A stretch of 64,000 nucleotides of DNA. It comes from Nocardia sp. SYP-A9097 (lineage in GTDB: Bacteria; Actinomycetota; Actinomycetes; Mycobacteriales; Mycobacteriaceae). The position numbers were made by a program, and so were the translations under genes. Positions within the stretch are counted from its first letter, which is position 1; every line of letters begins with the position of its first letter. Location: assembly GCF_009649815.1 (NCBI RefSeq), contig NZ_WJIC01000001.1, positions 248,001 to 312,000 of the forward strand. The letters are read 5' to 3'. Below the pieces are notes generated by a model. The model was given only the letters and a program-made list of their open reading frames with translations, searched no databases and was not told where the DNA came from. Positions 45,889 to 54,619 of this stretch are shown in pieces.

Positions 45889-46421
45889 TTGTTGCAGTAA
45901 CTCTTCGAGGCGACTTCGTAGTAGATCTTGCCCGCCTGATCGACGGTCATCTTCGACTCGTCGAAGGACGGATCGGAGCCCGCGATGGCGGTCACGTAGG
46001 TCATGATCTGCTCCTGGGTGGCGCCCTCGGCGGTGCCCTGGCAGACCAGGCTGCCGGCGGTGAGCGCGATATCCGGCGCGGCCGGATTGATTCCGCGCTT
46101 CTTGAGCTCCTCGAGGAAGCTCTTGTCCCGATCGGTCAGCGGCGGCGTGCCGCTGGGTGTGGTGAGGAACTGGCCCGGCACCGGCTGCGGGCGCTCGACC
46201 TGCGACACCGTGGAGGGCGCGGCCTCGGAGGTCTGCGACTGATCGGACGGGGCATTGCCGCCGGGGGCGGGGGTGACGGGGGCCGCGGTGGTCTTGGCCG
46301 TGGTCGGAGCCAGTGTGGGCGTGCTCGTCGCGGTCGAATCATTGTTGCCACAGGCGGCAAGCAGGCCGGTCGCGGCGAAGACCATCACCACGCCGAGCAC
46401 CTTTCCACGGGTCCGATGCAT
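45885..46421 (-). CDS. DUF732 lipoprotein (copy 1)
   Basis: 178 residues from ATG 46421; AAGGA lies about 9 bp upstream. Signal peptide with lipobox LLAAC (Cys in LLAACGNNDS), then a long Thr/Ala/Pro-rich linker and a C-terminal DUF732 domain of about 80 residues: FLEELKKRGIN, SLVCQGTAEGATQEQI and YYEVASKSYC, with two conserved cysteines likely disulphide-bonded. DUF732 proteins are small secreted mycobacterial/nocardial proteins of unknown role. It is coupled to the cutinase gene. A paralogue lies at 51456-51998. Confidence 0.88.
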   Translation of the reverse strand: MHRTRGKVLGVVMVFAATGLLAACGNNDSTATSTPTLAPTTAKTTAAPVTPAPGGNAPSDQSQTSEAAPSTVSQVERPQPVPGQFLTTPSGTPPLTDRDKSFLEELKKRGINPAAPDIALTAGSLVCQGTAEGATQEQIMTYVTAIAGSDPSFDESKMTVDQAGKIYYEVASKSYCNK

Positions 46422-46584
46422 GTGTACGTTTCCTTGATCTGTCTGCGGGCGAGCTCGAGGTCGCACCCAGGTTAGTGGCAAGTGAGCTCACCGCGCCTGC
46501 CTCGACCGTGAACCTCATACACTTCTCAGCGTCGGATTCTCCCCCGGCAGTTACCCGGTGGCAGCCCCCGGAAACCCCTACCCG

Positions 46585-48645
46585 TCAGTTGGGACGCACT
46601 TCGGGGCCGAGGGCCGGAATGGGCGGCGGCACAATCTCCGCAGGCAGTGCGGGCTCCGCGGGCGGTGCGACCGGCTGGGCGGGTGCGGCCGCGGGCTGCG
46701 GTGCCGGTTGCGGTGCGGGCTTGGGTTCGGCCGGGGGCGGGCCGCCGACGGGTGCGCCGATCGGCCTGCCATCGAGTCCGAACGCTTGGGCGCGTCCGTC
46801 CGCCAATACCACCGAACCGCCCTGGAAGGCTTGCTGTACAGCACCGTTCGCGGTCGTGCCCTCATCGCCGATCGGGAAGCCGAGGCCGCCGTTCTCGAAA
46901 CCCTGTGCGCCCCAGGCATCCATGATCGGACCCTTGCGCACACCCCATGCCCCGGACAGCGGACTCCAATAGATATTGCCGCCCTCGAAGCCCACGAAGC
47001 GGCCGAGATCCTTCAGTGACTGCTCCTCCGCGATCGGGAAGCCGAAGGGGCTGTTCTCGAAACCGATTTGGGCGTACCGGCCCAGGATCAGGCCCTGCAC
47101 CAGATGCGCCCCGGACTTGGGACTGAAATAGATGGGCCCGTTCTCGAAGCCCTGCACCACGCCGTCGCGATTCGGGGTGGCGGCCTCCGGACCGCTCGGG
47201 TAGCCCGCCGGACCGTGTTCGAAACCCTGTTTGCCCCACTGATCCAGGATCGCGCCGCGCACCATCTGCGCACCGGTCTGCGGAGACCAGTAGATGGAGC
47301 CGCTCTGGAAGGACTGGAAACGCCCGCGGCCGTCCGGCAGCGGCTGTTCACCACCGGTCGGGAAGCCCAGTCCGCTGCCCGAACCATTGAGGCCGGAGTA
47401 GCTGCCCGCGATGGCACCGGCGATCGGCTGGGCGCCGGTGGCGGGTGAGTAGAACACCATGCCATTGCGGAAATCCTGTGCCACACCACTATTGGCGACG
47501 GGGTATTCGCCGGTGAGGCAGTCGCCGAGCCAATTGTTCACCTGCAACGCACCGCCGATGGCGCCGCCGAGCTTGCAGTCACTGGGTGTGCCGTCCACGC
47601 CCAGTGACGCGGCGATCTGCGGCCAGGACTGGCGCATCTCGAAATCCCAGTACGGCCAGGTGTGCGTGCCCGACGGGCGGTAGCTCACCTGCACCGGAAT
47701 GTTCAGCTTGTTCAGCTTGGTGACGAAGTTCTGAGAGCTCAAGCGGGACAGCACTTCCAGGCCCATACCCGCGTAATTGGTGGTGAGCCCGGGTAGTTCG
47801 GCGGGCGGATCGGTCGCGCCTGCGGCGCCGCTGCCGCTGGAGACGTAGAGGCCGATGCCCTTGAGCTTGTCGGCCAGTTCGTACGGATCGTGCGACTTCC
47901 ACTCCGGGCTGGACGGCGGCCCGAACATGGCATTGGAGTCGAATCCGCCCGCGTCCTTCATGGCGAAATCGACCATCTGCGGCATGCCGAGCGTGGTGAG
48001 GGTGAGGAAGCCGGAGTAGGAGGCGGCGTGCCGCACCCAGCCGGGATTGCGCGCCGCGAGCATCATGGCGGCCGAACCGCCCATCGAAAGTCCGGATACC
48101 GCACGCACATTGGTGGCGCGGTACTGGCTCTCCAGCAGCGGCGGGAGTTCCTTGGTGAGGAAGGTTTCCCACTTGTAGTTGCGGCCCTGGTCGGGCTGGA
48201 TCCAGTCGGTGTAGAAGCTGGATTGGCCGCCGACCGGCAGCACCACCATGACGTTCTTGTCGGCGAAGAAGCCCGCCGCACCGGCGTCTTTGGTCCAGCC
48301 GTTCTCGTCGTCGGTGGCGCGCAGGCCGTCGAGCATGAACATGACCGGGAATTTGGCGTCGGGTTTGGCGCGCCAGTCGCGCGGCAGCAGCAGCTGTATC
48401 TCGACGGGTGCGCCGGTGGCGGGCGAGTTCACCCACAGTGCCACCCGGCGATCTCCCAGCCACACCAATTTCTGCACGGTGGCGGGCGTTCCGGCGGGTA
48501 CCTCGGGTTCGGCAAAGGCCAGGCCCGGCCCCGTTATTGCGCCCGCACCGCCGAAAATGCCGACAGCCAGCGGAAATACAGCAATAGCGGCGCATGCCGC
48601 CCGGCGTCGGCGCGCCCGCTTCGTCCCACGAACAACTCCAACCAC
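46585..48645 (-). CDS. Secreted mycolyltransferase with four LGFP repeats and a proline-rich tail
   Basis: Transfers mycolic acids between trehalose monomycolate and arabinan or a second trehalose. About 686 residues from GTG 48645 (inferred; frame open to 48714). Signal peptide (basic RARRRR, then AAIAVFPLAVGIFGG). The Ag85-type esterase domain runs from about 50 to 350: VSGLSMGGSAAM (nucleophile Ser) and PSGTHTWPYWDFEMRQSWP (His). It is followed by LGFP-type cell-wall repeats at GLGFPTGGEQ, PAGYPSGPEA, PFGFPIAEEQ and GLGFPIGDEG, then a Pro/Ala-rich C-terminus. This architecture is like corynebacterial PS1 (Cop1) and unlike mycobacterial Ag85, which lacks repeats. Confidence 0.92.
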   Translation of the reverse strand: MVGVVRGTKRARRRRAACAAIAVFPLAVGIFGGAGAITGPGLAFAEPEVPAGTPATVQKLVWLGDRRVALWVNSPATGAPVEIQLLLPRDWRAKPDAKFPVMFMLDGLRATDDENGWTKDAGAAGFFADKNVMVVLPVGGQSSFYTDWIQPDQGRNYKWETFLTKELPPLLESQYRATNVRAVSGLSMGGSAAMMLAARNPGWVRHAASYSGFLTLTTLGMPQMVDFAMKDAGGFDSNAMFGPPSSPEWKSHDPYELADKLKGIGLYVSSGSGAAGATDPPAELPGLTTNYAGMGLEVLSRLSSQNFVTKLNKLNIPVQVSYRPSGTHTWPYWDFEMRQSWPQIAASLGVDGTPSDCKLGGAIGGALQVNNWLGDCLTGEYPVANSGVAQDFRNGMVFYSPATGAQPIAGAIAGSYSGLNGSGSGLGFPTGGEQPLPDGRGRFQSFQSGSIYWSPQTGAQMVRGAILDQWGKQGFEHGPAGYPSGPEAATPNRDGVVQGFENGPIYFSPKSGAHLVQGLILGRYAQIGFENSPFGFPIAEEQSLKDLGRFVGFEGGNIYWSPLSGAWGVRKGPIMDAWGAQGFENGGLGFPIGDEGTTANGAVQQAFQGGSVVLADGRAQAFGLDGRPIGAPVGGPPPAEPKPAPQPAPQPAAAPAQPVAPPAEPALPAEIVPPPIPALGPEVRPN

Positions 48646-48657
48646 ATTAGTGTTGTA
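48643..48657 (-). promoter_or_regulatory. 15-nt start-site element shared with the third mycolyltransferase
   Basis: TACAACACTAATGTG (minus strand) ends in the proposed GTG start. It differs at only 3 of 15 positions from the element at 51388-51402. No ribosome-binding site is visible. Confidence 0.4.
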
Positions 48658-48756
48658 CCCCCGATCGGGTGCGCGATCCGGTAGGACGCGCGGGAATCGG
48701 GGACACATCAGCAAACGACCGGTTTCTTTTTGGCCTCGCCCGGCACGAGTCCGCGA

Positions 48757-49929
48757 CTACACGCCCAATGAGGCCAGAATGTCCGGCCGCGCGGCGGTCA
48801 ACTGGTCTTGCCAGTAGCCCCACGAATGCGTACCCCGGGTCGGCAGGCTGTAGTGCGCGCCGATACCGAGCTCATTCATCCGCGCCATGAACGAGACGGT
48901 ATTGAGCATCGAGAGTGCCTCCAGGGCCACCGCGTTCATGGTGTTGAAGGTGCCCATCGGCGAACTCGGATCATCGTGCGCGCCGAGCACGCCCCAGGAC
49001 GCCGAGATGTACATGGGCAGACCACGTAATTGCGGTGCGAAGACGAACGGATCCATTCGCAGCCACTGCGGACTCCACGGCCACGCCATCGAATCCACAT
49101 TGAAGCGACCGGCATCGAGCATGGCGACGCGAATGGCCTCGCGCATTCCGGGTGCTGAGATATTCAGGTACCCCGAGAACGAGGAGGCGTGCATGAACAT
49201 GTCGCGGTGATAGGCGGCCAGTGCCAGCGCCGCCGATCCACCCATGGAGAGTCCGGCGATGGCATTCCTGGTGCGGGACACCCCCATCGGCTCCAGGAAG
49301 GCGGGCAGCTCCTCGGTCAGGAAGGTCTCCCACCGGTAGGTGAGCTTCTGGCCGTTGGTGCTCGAGGGCGCGCGCCAGTCGGTGTAGAAGCTGGACTGGC
49401 CGCCGACCGGCATTACCAGGGTGACATTGTCGTCGGCGAAGAGTTGCAGGGCATTTGTCTCGAATGTCCAGGCGTTGAAGTCATCTCGCGCGCGCAGACC
49501 GTCGAGCAGATACAGCGCGGCATCGCCGCCGTTCTTGGCCCACTGCACCTGCACCTTGATCGGGCCCATGCCCGACGGAACCATGAACTCCGCGAACCGC
49601 GAGCGCGGTGGGGGTGCCGGGGCGGGCTCGGCCACGGGTGCGCCCGGCGGGGCGGGCTCGGCAATGGGGGCGGGGCCGGCACCTGTCTCACCGACGGGTT
49701 CGACTGTGCCATCGGGTGATTCGCGCAGTGGCAGGGCCTGTGCGCTACCCGATATTCCCGGCAGACCTGACATTCCGGGCAACACGGCAATACCCGGCAG
49801 TGCCGCCGCCGCAATGGCGGCCGCCAATACCCGGCGCCGCCACCAGCGCCCGCGCCGGGCGATCGAACCACGCTGTGCCGAAATGGATTTGCGAACCGAA
49901 CTTGGGCATGACTCACCCTGTACTGCCAT
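48757..49929 (-). CDS. Secreted mycolyltransferase without repeats (FbpD/MPT51-like position)
   Basis: 390 residues from ATG 49929, with AGGAG about 10 bp upstream. The N-terminal 65 residues contain a basic stretch (RRGRWWRRR) and a hydrophobic signal segment ending near SAQALP, then a Pro/Ala/Glu-rich linker. The esterase domain has AIAGLSMGGSAALALAA (nucleophile Ser) and GTHSWGYWQDQL (His), so it keeps the catalytic Ser and His that M. tuberculosis MPT51 lacks. No LGFP repeat follows. It is the middle of three tandem mycolyltransferases on the minus strand. Confidence 0.9.
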   Translation of the reverse strand: MAVQGESCPSSVRKSISAQRGSIARRGRWWRRRVLAAAIAAAALPGIAVLPGMSGLPGISGSAQALPLRESPDGTVEPVGETGAGPAPIAEPAPPGAPVAEPAPAPPPRSRFAEFMVPSGMGPIKVQVQWAKNGGDAALYLLDGLRARDDFNAWTFETNALQLFADDNVTLVMPVGGQSSFYTDWRAPSSTNGQKLTYRWETFLTEELPAFLEPMGVSRTRNAIAGLSMGGSAALALAAYHRDMFMHASSFSGYLNISAPGMREAIRVAMLDAGRFNVDSMAWPWSPQWLRMDPFVFAPQLRGLPMYISASWGVLGAHDDPSSPMGTFNTMNAVALEALSMLNTVSFMARMNELGIGAHYSLPTRGTHSWGYWQDQLTAARPDILASLGV

Positions 49930-50037
49930 CTGAATGTGCTCCTGAACCGCAAAGGGGGAACGACACCAAACGATGACCGGCGTCACGGACTCGGAGCACA
50001 TTACCGGTGTGCACCGGTTAACCGGCGGGTATCTCAG

Positions 50038-51390
50038 TCAGCTGGCGTGTATTTCGGCTTTTCCATCGCGAAACACAATGGTGCCGTGCTGGAAATTCTG
50101 TTGCGCGCCGCCGGAAATAGGACTTTCGTCGCTAATCGGAAATCCTAGTGCCCCGGTCGGTCCCGCCGCGCCTTCATAAGCGCCGCCGATCATTCCGCCC
50201 ACCGGATGCGCCCCGCCCGCCTGCGACCAGAACACCCGCCCGCCCTTGAAATCCTGCGTCACACCGCCCGCCACCGCGAACTCCGGGGTGAGACACTCCC
50301 CCAGCCACCATTTCGCCAGTGCCACAGGCGCAATCGCACCCGCCGCGGCACACTCCGGCTTGTCCGCCGCCACCCCGAGCGCGGACGCCGCCGCCGGCCA
50401 GGACTGCCGCATCTCGAAATCCCAGTACGGCCACGAATGTGTCCCGGACGGACGGTAATTCACCTGCACCGGAATGCTCAGCTTGTTCAGCTTGGCCACG
50501 AACTGCAGCGACGACGCCCGGGACAGCACCTCCAGGGCCATACCCGTCCAATTGGTGCTCACCCCCGGGATACCGGACGAAGTGTCATGCGGCCCGGCCA
50601 ATCCACTGCCGCTGGAGACATACAGACTCACGCCCTTGAGACGCTCGGCCAGCGCGTACGGGTCGTGGGTGCCCCACTCCGCATCGGTGTACGACCCCCA
50701 CATGGCATCGGTGTCGAAGCCCCCCGCATCACGGGTCGCGTACTGAATCGCCTGTGGCATACCGAGAGTGGTGAGGGTGAGCAGGCCGGAGAAGGATGCC
50801 GCGTAGCGCGCGAAGCCGGGATTGCGGCCCGCGAGGGTCATGGCCGCGGTACCGCCCATGGACAATCCCGAGATGCCGCGCACATTGCTGGTGCGCCAAT
50901 CCTTGTCCAGCAGTGGCGGTAATTCCTTGGTGAGGAACGTTTCCCACCGATAGTTCTTGCCGTTGTCGGGTCTGCGCCAGTCGGTGTACCAACCGGCCCG
51001 TCCACCCACCGGCAGTACCACGGTGACGTTCTTGTCCGCGTAAAAGCCTTCGGCCCCAGCGTCTTTCGTCCAGCCGCTGGCATCGTCGGCGGCACTAATA
51101 CCGTCCAGCATGAGCAGCATCGGGAATCGATCGGCGGGCTTGGCGTTCCAGTCTCGCGCCAGCAGCAGCTGCACCTGAATCCGGGTGCCCATCGCGGGTG
51201 AATCGATCCACAGCGCGACGCGTCTGTCGGTCAGCCACACCACATTTCGTATCGCCGGTGTAGTCGGTGGGGCCGCCGCCGGATCGGCGGCCGCCGTTCC
51301 CCCTCCGATCCAGACCGTAGTGACCGCCACGAGCGCTATGAAACCTCTGCGCCCCTGCCTCCCCCGTCTGTCACCTGCCACACGCGCCAC
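50038..51390 (-). CDS. Secreted mycolyltransferase with one LGFP-type repeat
   Basis: 450 residues from GTG 51390. Short signal peptide (FIALVAVTTVWIGGG, cleavage near AAADP). The Ag85-type domain has GISGLSMGGTAAM (nucleophile Ser) and PSGTHSWPYWDFEMRQSWP (His). It resembles the LGFP-repeat paralogue at 46585 far more than the middle copy: both have NVRxxSGLSMGG, LTTLGMPQ and VSSGSG. The C-terminus holds one degenerate repeat (ALGFPISDES, then QNFQHGTIVFRDGKAEI). A TAGAAAACTATTGTG start-site element resembles that of the first copy. Confidence 0.9.
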   Translation of the reverse strand: MARVAGDRRGRQGRRGFIALVAVTTVWIGGGTAAADPAAAPPTTPAIRNVVWLTDRRVALWIDSPAMGTRIQVQLLLARDWNAKPADRFPMLLMLDGISAADDASGWTKDAGAEGFYADKNVTVVLPVGGRAGWYTDWRRPDNGKNYRWETFLTKELPPLLDKDWRTSNVRGISGLSMGGTAAMTLAGRNPGFARYAASFSGLLTLTTLGMPQAIQYATRDAGGFDTDAMWGSYTDAEWGTHDPYALAERLKGVSLYVSSGSGLAGPHDTSSGIPGVSTNWTGMALEVLSRASSLQFVAKLNKLSIPVQVNYRPSGTHSWPYWDFEMRQSWPAAASALGVAADKPECAAAGAIAPVALAKWWLGECLTPEFAVAGGVTQDFKGGRVFWSQAGGAHPVGGMIGGAYEGAAGPTGALGFPISDESPISGGAQQNFQHGTIVFRDGKAEIHAS

Positions 51391-51402
51391 AATAGTTTTC
51401 TA
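51388..51402 (-). promoter_or_regulatory. 15-nt start-site element shared with the first mycolyltransferase
   Basis: TAGAAAACTATTGTG (minus strand), 12 of 15 positions identical to the element at 48643-48657, again ending in the GTG start and without a Shine-Dalgarno. Confidence 0.4.
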
Positions 51403-51455
51403 CCGTCTCACCGCGAATTATGGGGAGCCAGAGGAAAACCCGCCGGATCACGACC

Positions 51456-51998
51456 TCATTTATCGCAGTAGCTCGCGATGGCGACCTCGTAGTAGATCTT
51501 GCCGACCTGATCGACCGGCATGCCCAACTGTTCGAAGTTCGGATCGGATCCGGCGATGGCATCGACGAAGGTCAGGATCTGATCCTGCGACGCGCCACCG
51601 GATTTGCCCTGGCACACCATGGTTCCGGCCGAGACCGCGGTCTGCGGCATGGCCGGGGTGATACCGCGCTTGGCGAGTGCGGCGAGGTACGCCTTGTCCT
51701 TGTCGGTCAGGGCCGGGGTATCGGTGGGCAGGAATTGCGTCGGCACCGGAGCCGGTCGCTCCGAGGAGACCGAGGCGCCCGGATCCGGCTCGGTGGTGGA
51801 CGGCTGCGCCGATTCCGTGGTCGGCGCGGCCGAGGTGGTGAGTACGGCCGAGGGTGCGGAGGTGGCGCCGGCCGCGCTGGTGACGGTCGCTCGGGAGGTG
51901 CTCGTGGCGGTCGAGTCGTCGCTGCCGCAGGCGGTCAGCAGTGCGGCCGCGGCGCAGGCGGCCAGCACCCCGATAATCCTGTTACGGGTCCGGTACAT
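51456..51998 (-). CDS. DUF732 lipoprotein (copy 2)
   Basis: 180 residues. Signal peptide with lipobox LLTAC (Cys in LLTACGSDDS), a Thr/Ser/Ala-rich linker, then the DUF732 domain: YLAALAKRGI, TMVCQGKSGGASQDQI and YYEVAIASYC with the paired cysteines. Clear paralogue of the copy at 45885-46421, including the CGxxDSTATS start and the QFLxT-(P)-ALTDxDK region. GAGG lies about 11 bp before the ATG. The two copies bracket the three mycolyltransferases. Function unknown. Confidence 0.88.
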   Translation of the reverse strand: MYRTRNRIIGVLAACAAAALLTACGSDDSTATSTSRATVTSAAGATSAPSAVLTTSAAPTTESAQPSTTEPDPGASVSSERPAPVPTQFLPTDTPALTDKDKAYLAALAKRGITPAMPQTAVSAGTMVCQGKSGGASQDQILTFVDAIAGSDPNFEQLGMPVDQVGKIYYEVAIASYCDK

Positions 51999-52055
51999 GG
52001 ATTGGCTACCTCGCAGTCGCTCTCGGCATACGGTCAGCCACCACGCTAGCCGGTT

Positions 52056-52949
52056 TCAGCGAGCGAGTTGATCCACGATCCATCGCGTGGTTTCGGTGCT
52101 GGACCGAAGGCTGGAGTGCCCGACGGCGGCCGCACTCGGAAAGAGGTCCTCGTAGAAGGTGGTGCGCACGCCCGGTTCGTCGATGACCGAGCAGGTGGTG
52201 GCCGGTGTCGCGAATTCGTCGTTGCGGGTGGACAGCACCGAGTACCGCACGCCGGGCTGGGTGATCGGACCGTCGAAGACGGCGTGGTAGACCTCGGACT
52301 GCGGGGTCAACTGCACGGCGACCGCCATCTCGGGCGATACCGCGGAGAGTCCGGCCGCCAGGAAGGGGAGTTCCGCGAGCACCTGCGCGGGGGTGATCGG
52401 CGAGTTCTCGATGCCGAATTGGGTCAGGAAACCCGAACCGTCGCAGCCCCGGGCCTCGGGCGCGAGGAATATCGCGTGTGCGACCTGGGGCGCGCCACCC
52501 AGCACCTTGAGGAAGTAGTTGGAGACGACCGTGCCGACCGAGTGCGCGACGATATCGACCTGATCGGCCCCGGTGCGCCCGCGGACCGCCGCGATGAAGT
52601 CCGCGGTTTGCCGCGCGCTCGCGGGAAGGTCACCGGCCCAGCGCTTCCCATTGAGGATGCCGCCCTGGAAGACCAGGGTGCAGTAGCCCGCGCCACGCAG
52701 CGCGCGCAGCACCGGACCCCACTGCTCCGAGGTCTCCGCGGTGGTGCCGTCCCCGCCGGGGAGCACCACCACCGGGTGTGGATGCGCTGGTGAGGGCAGG
52801 CAGTCGATGGCCGGCTCGATGGTCGTGCCGGCGACCGTTCCGGCAATGGGCGCCGGTCCGGCGGGCTCCGCACCAGCGGGTACCGTGGCGATCAGTCCGA
52901 TCATTGCCGCGGTCACTCCCGCGGTGAACAACATTCTCATGCGCTGCAC
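52056..52949 (-). CDS. Secreted lipase-like alpha/beta hydrolase
   Basis: 297 residues from GTG 52949 (or ATG 52940); AAAGG precedes. Signal peptide (MLFTAGVTAAMIGLIATVPAG). The domain has HPVVVLPGGDGTT (oxyanion region), VDIVAHSVGTVVSNYF with the nucleophile Ser, an Asp in STRNDEFATP and a His in VGHSSLRSS, plus paired cysteines (DCLPS, TTCSV). It resembles class 2 / EstA-type secreted lipases of actinobacteria. It lies at the edge of the conserved mycolate locus, just before the accessory cluster. Confidence 0.87.
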   Translation of the reverse strand: MQRMRMLFTAGVTAAMIGLIATVPAGAEPAGPAPIAGTVAGTTIEPAIDCLPSPAHPHPVVVLPGGDGTTAETSEQWGPVLRALRGAGYCTLVFQGGILNGKRWAGDLPASARQTADFIAAVRGRTGADQVDIVAHSVGTVVSNYFLKVLGGAPQVAHAIFLAPEARGCDGSGFLTQFGIENSPITPAQVLAELPFLAAGLSAVSPEMAVAVQLTPQSEVYHAVFDGPITQPGVRYSVLSTRNDEFATPATTCSVIDEPGVRTTFYEDLFPSAAAVGHSSLRSSTETTRWIVDQLAR

Positions 52950-53116
52950 TACCTTTCGAGAACTCCGCCGAATGGGTGTCGCGAAACGTTTGCCAGAGCA
53001 TGTCTACTCGGACCGGGCGCGGCACTGTGCGCGGCGCGCGGTAACGAGAATTCCCGCGACGGTGTGTCCTACGGCACGAACCTCTTCAGCTGCCGGTGCA
53101 AACACGACAGACTCGG

Positions 53117-53989
53117 ATGGTGCGAGGCATCATCCTCGCGGGGGGTACGGGATCGCGTCTGCATCCGATCACCCGCGGCGCGAGCAAACAATTGATTCCC
53201 GTCTACGACAAGCCGATGATCTACTACCCGCTGTCGACCCTGATGCTGGCGGGGATTCGCGACATTCTGATCATCACCACCGCCGACGACGCGGCCACGT
53301 TCACCAGACTGCTCGGCGACGGGTCCCAGTTCGGCATCGCGCTCAGCTATGTGGTGCAGCCCGAACCCAATGGGCTGGCACAGGCTTTCCTGCTCGGCGC
53401 GGACCACATCGGCACCGACAGCGTGGCATTGATATTGGGCGACAACATCTTTCACGGTCCCGGCCTGGGCACCGGGCTGCGTCGCTTCGCCGATATCGAG
53501 GGCGGCGCGGTATTCGCCTACCCGGTGGCGAACCCGCAGGACTACGGGGTGGTCGAATTCGCTTCGGGCCGAGTGCTTTCCATCGAGGAGAAGCCGGCCG
53601 TGCCGCGGTCGAACCACGTGGTTCCGGGTCTGTACTTCTACGACAACGACGTGGTGGAGATCGCCCGCGGACTACGGCCGTCGGCGCGCGGCGAATACGA
53701 GATCACCGATGTCAATCAGGTCTATCTCGACCGGGGTGAGCTGCGGGTGGAGGTGCTGACGCGCGGTGCCATGTGGCTCGACACCGGCACCTTCGATTCA
53801 CTACTGGACGCCGCCAACTATGTGCACACCATCGAGAAGCGCCAGGGCTCGAAAGTCGGTGCGCCCGAAGAGGTCGCGTGGCAGCAGGGCTTCATCGACG
53901 ATGAGCAGCTGCGCACCCTGGCCAAACCGCTGCTGAAGTCCGGGTACGGCGCCTACCTGCTCGGGTTGCTGAAGGAACGGGCGCTATGA
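53117..53989 (+). CDS. rmlA: Glucose-1-phosphate thymidylyltransferase RmlA (copy 2)
   Basis: dTDP-glucose synthase, about three quarters identical by eye to the copy at 4519. [17 protein letters not shown] start (ATG 53117, or GTG 53120 to match copy 1), [26 protein letters not shown] and [11 protein letters not shown] are all conserved, so it should be active. It is fused by a 4-base overlap (ATGA) to a second rmlC. As the first gene of the accessory cluster it probably supplies dTDP-sugar for the glycosyltransferase downstream. CAGACT lies just upstream, as for copy 1. Confidence 0.93.
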   Translation: MVRGIILAGGTGSRLHPITRGASKQLIPVYDKPMIYYPLSTLMLAGIRDILIITTADDAATFTRLLGDGSQFGIALSYVVQPEPNGLAQAFLLGADHIGTDSVALILGDNIFHGPGLGTGLRRFADIEGGAVFAYPVANPQDYGVVEFASGRVLSIEEKPAVPRSNHVVPGLYFYDNDVVEIARGLRPSARGEYEITDVNQVYLDRGELRVEVLTRGAMWLDTGTFDSLLDAANYVHTIEKRQGSKVGAPEEVAWQQGFIDDEQLRTLAKPLLKSGYGAYLLGLLKERAL

Positions 53990-54546
53990 CGCATCAGGTT
54001 CGCGAATTGTCGATTCCGGGGGCGTGGGAGTTCACGCCCACCCGGTTCCACGATGAACGGGGGGTGTTCGCCGAGACCTATCGGTCCTCGGCCTTCGAAA
54101 AGGTGGCCGGCCGCCCGTTCGAGTTGTGCCAGATCAACTCCTCGATGTCTGCGGCCGGCGTGCTGCGGGGCATCCATTACACCGAAAATCCGCCGGGGCA
54201 GGCGAAATACGTCACCTGTGTGCGGGGGGCGCTGCTCGATGTGGTGGTGGATCTGCGTCCCGGCTCGCCCACGTACGGGCAGTGGGACAGTGTGCTGCTC
54301 GATGATGTGCATCGCCGCTCGGTGTATTTGGCCGAGGGAATGGGGCACGCCATTCTCTCGCTGGAGGACGATTCCACGGTGCTGTATCTGTGTTCACGCG
54401 AATACGATCCGGCGCTGGAGCGGGAAATCGACGCCCTGGACCCGGATCTCGCGATCGCCTGGCCGACCCGGGGTCGTGACGGCAGGCCGCTGGAATTGCG
54501 CCGCTCGGCCAAGGATGCCGCCGCACCCGGCTGGCGCGACCGATAG
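53986..54546 (+). CDS. rmlC: dTDP-4-dehydrorhamnose 3,5-epimerase RmlC (copy 2)
   Basis: 186-residue cupin epimerase: [26 protein letters not shown]-type N-terminus, [24 protein letters not shown] with the catalytic His, and [13 protein letters not shown]. It is a paralogue of the copy at 5388 with the same organisation (4-base overlap with rmlA). All residues I would expect for RmlC activity are present; use in a different deoxysugar pathway is possible but there is no sequence hint of it. A UGT-type glycosyltransferase follows after 73 bp. Confidence 0.92.
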   Translation: MTHQVRELSIPGAWEFTPTRFHDERGVFAETYRSSAFEKVAGRPFELCQINSSMSAAGVLRGIHYTENPPGQAKYVTCVRGALLDVVVDLRPGSPTYGQWDSVLLDDVHRRSVYLAEGMGHAILSLEDDSTVLYLCSREYDPALEREIDALDPDLAIAWPTRGRDGRPLELRRSAKDAAAPGWRDR

Positions 54547-54606
54547 GTGCATGGAATCACAGGCGCCGCAACATCTTTCGATCCGACGGTGATTCGAATA
54601 CCGGTA

Positions 54607-54612
54607 TAGGCT
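54607..54612 (+). promoter_or_regulatory. Putative -10 of leaderless glycosyltransferase mRNA
   Basis: TAGGCT fits TAnnnT and ends 7 nt before the GTG start at 54620, with no ribosome site in between. Confidence 0.4.
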
Positions 54613-54619
54613 CGGCCGG

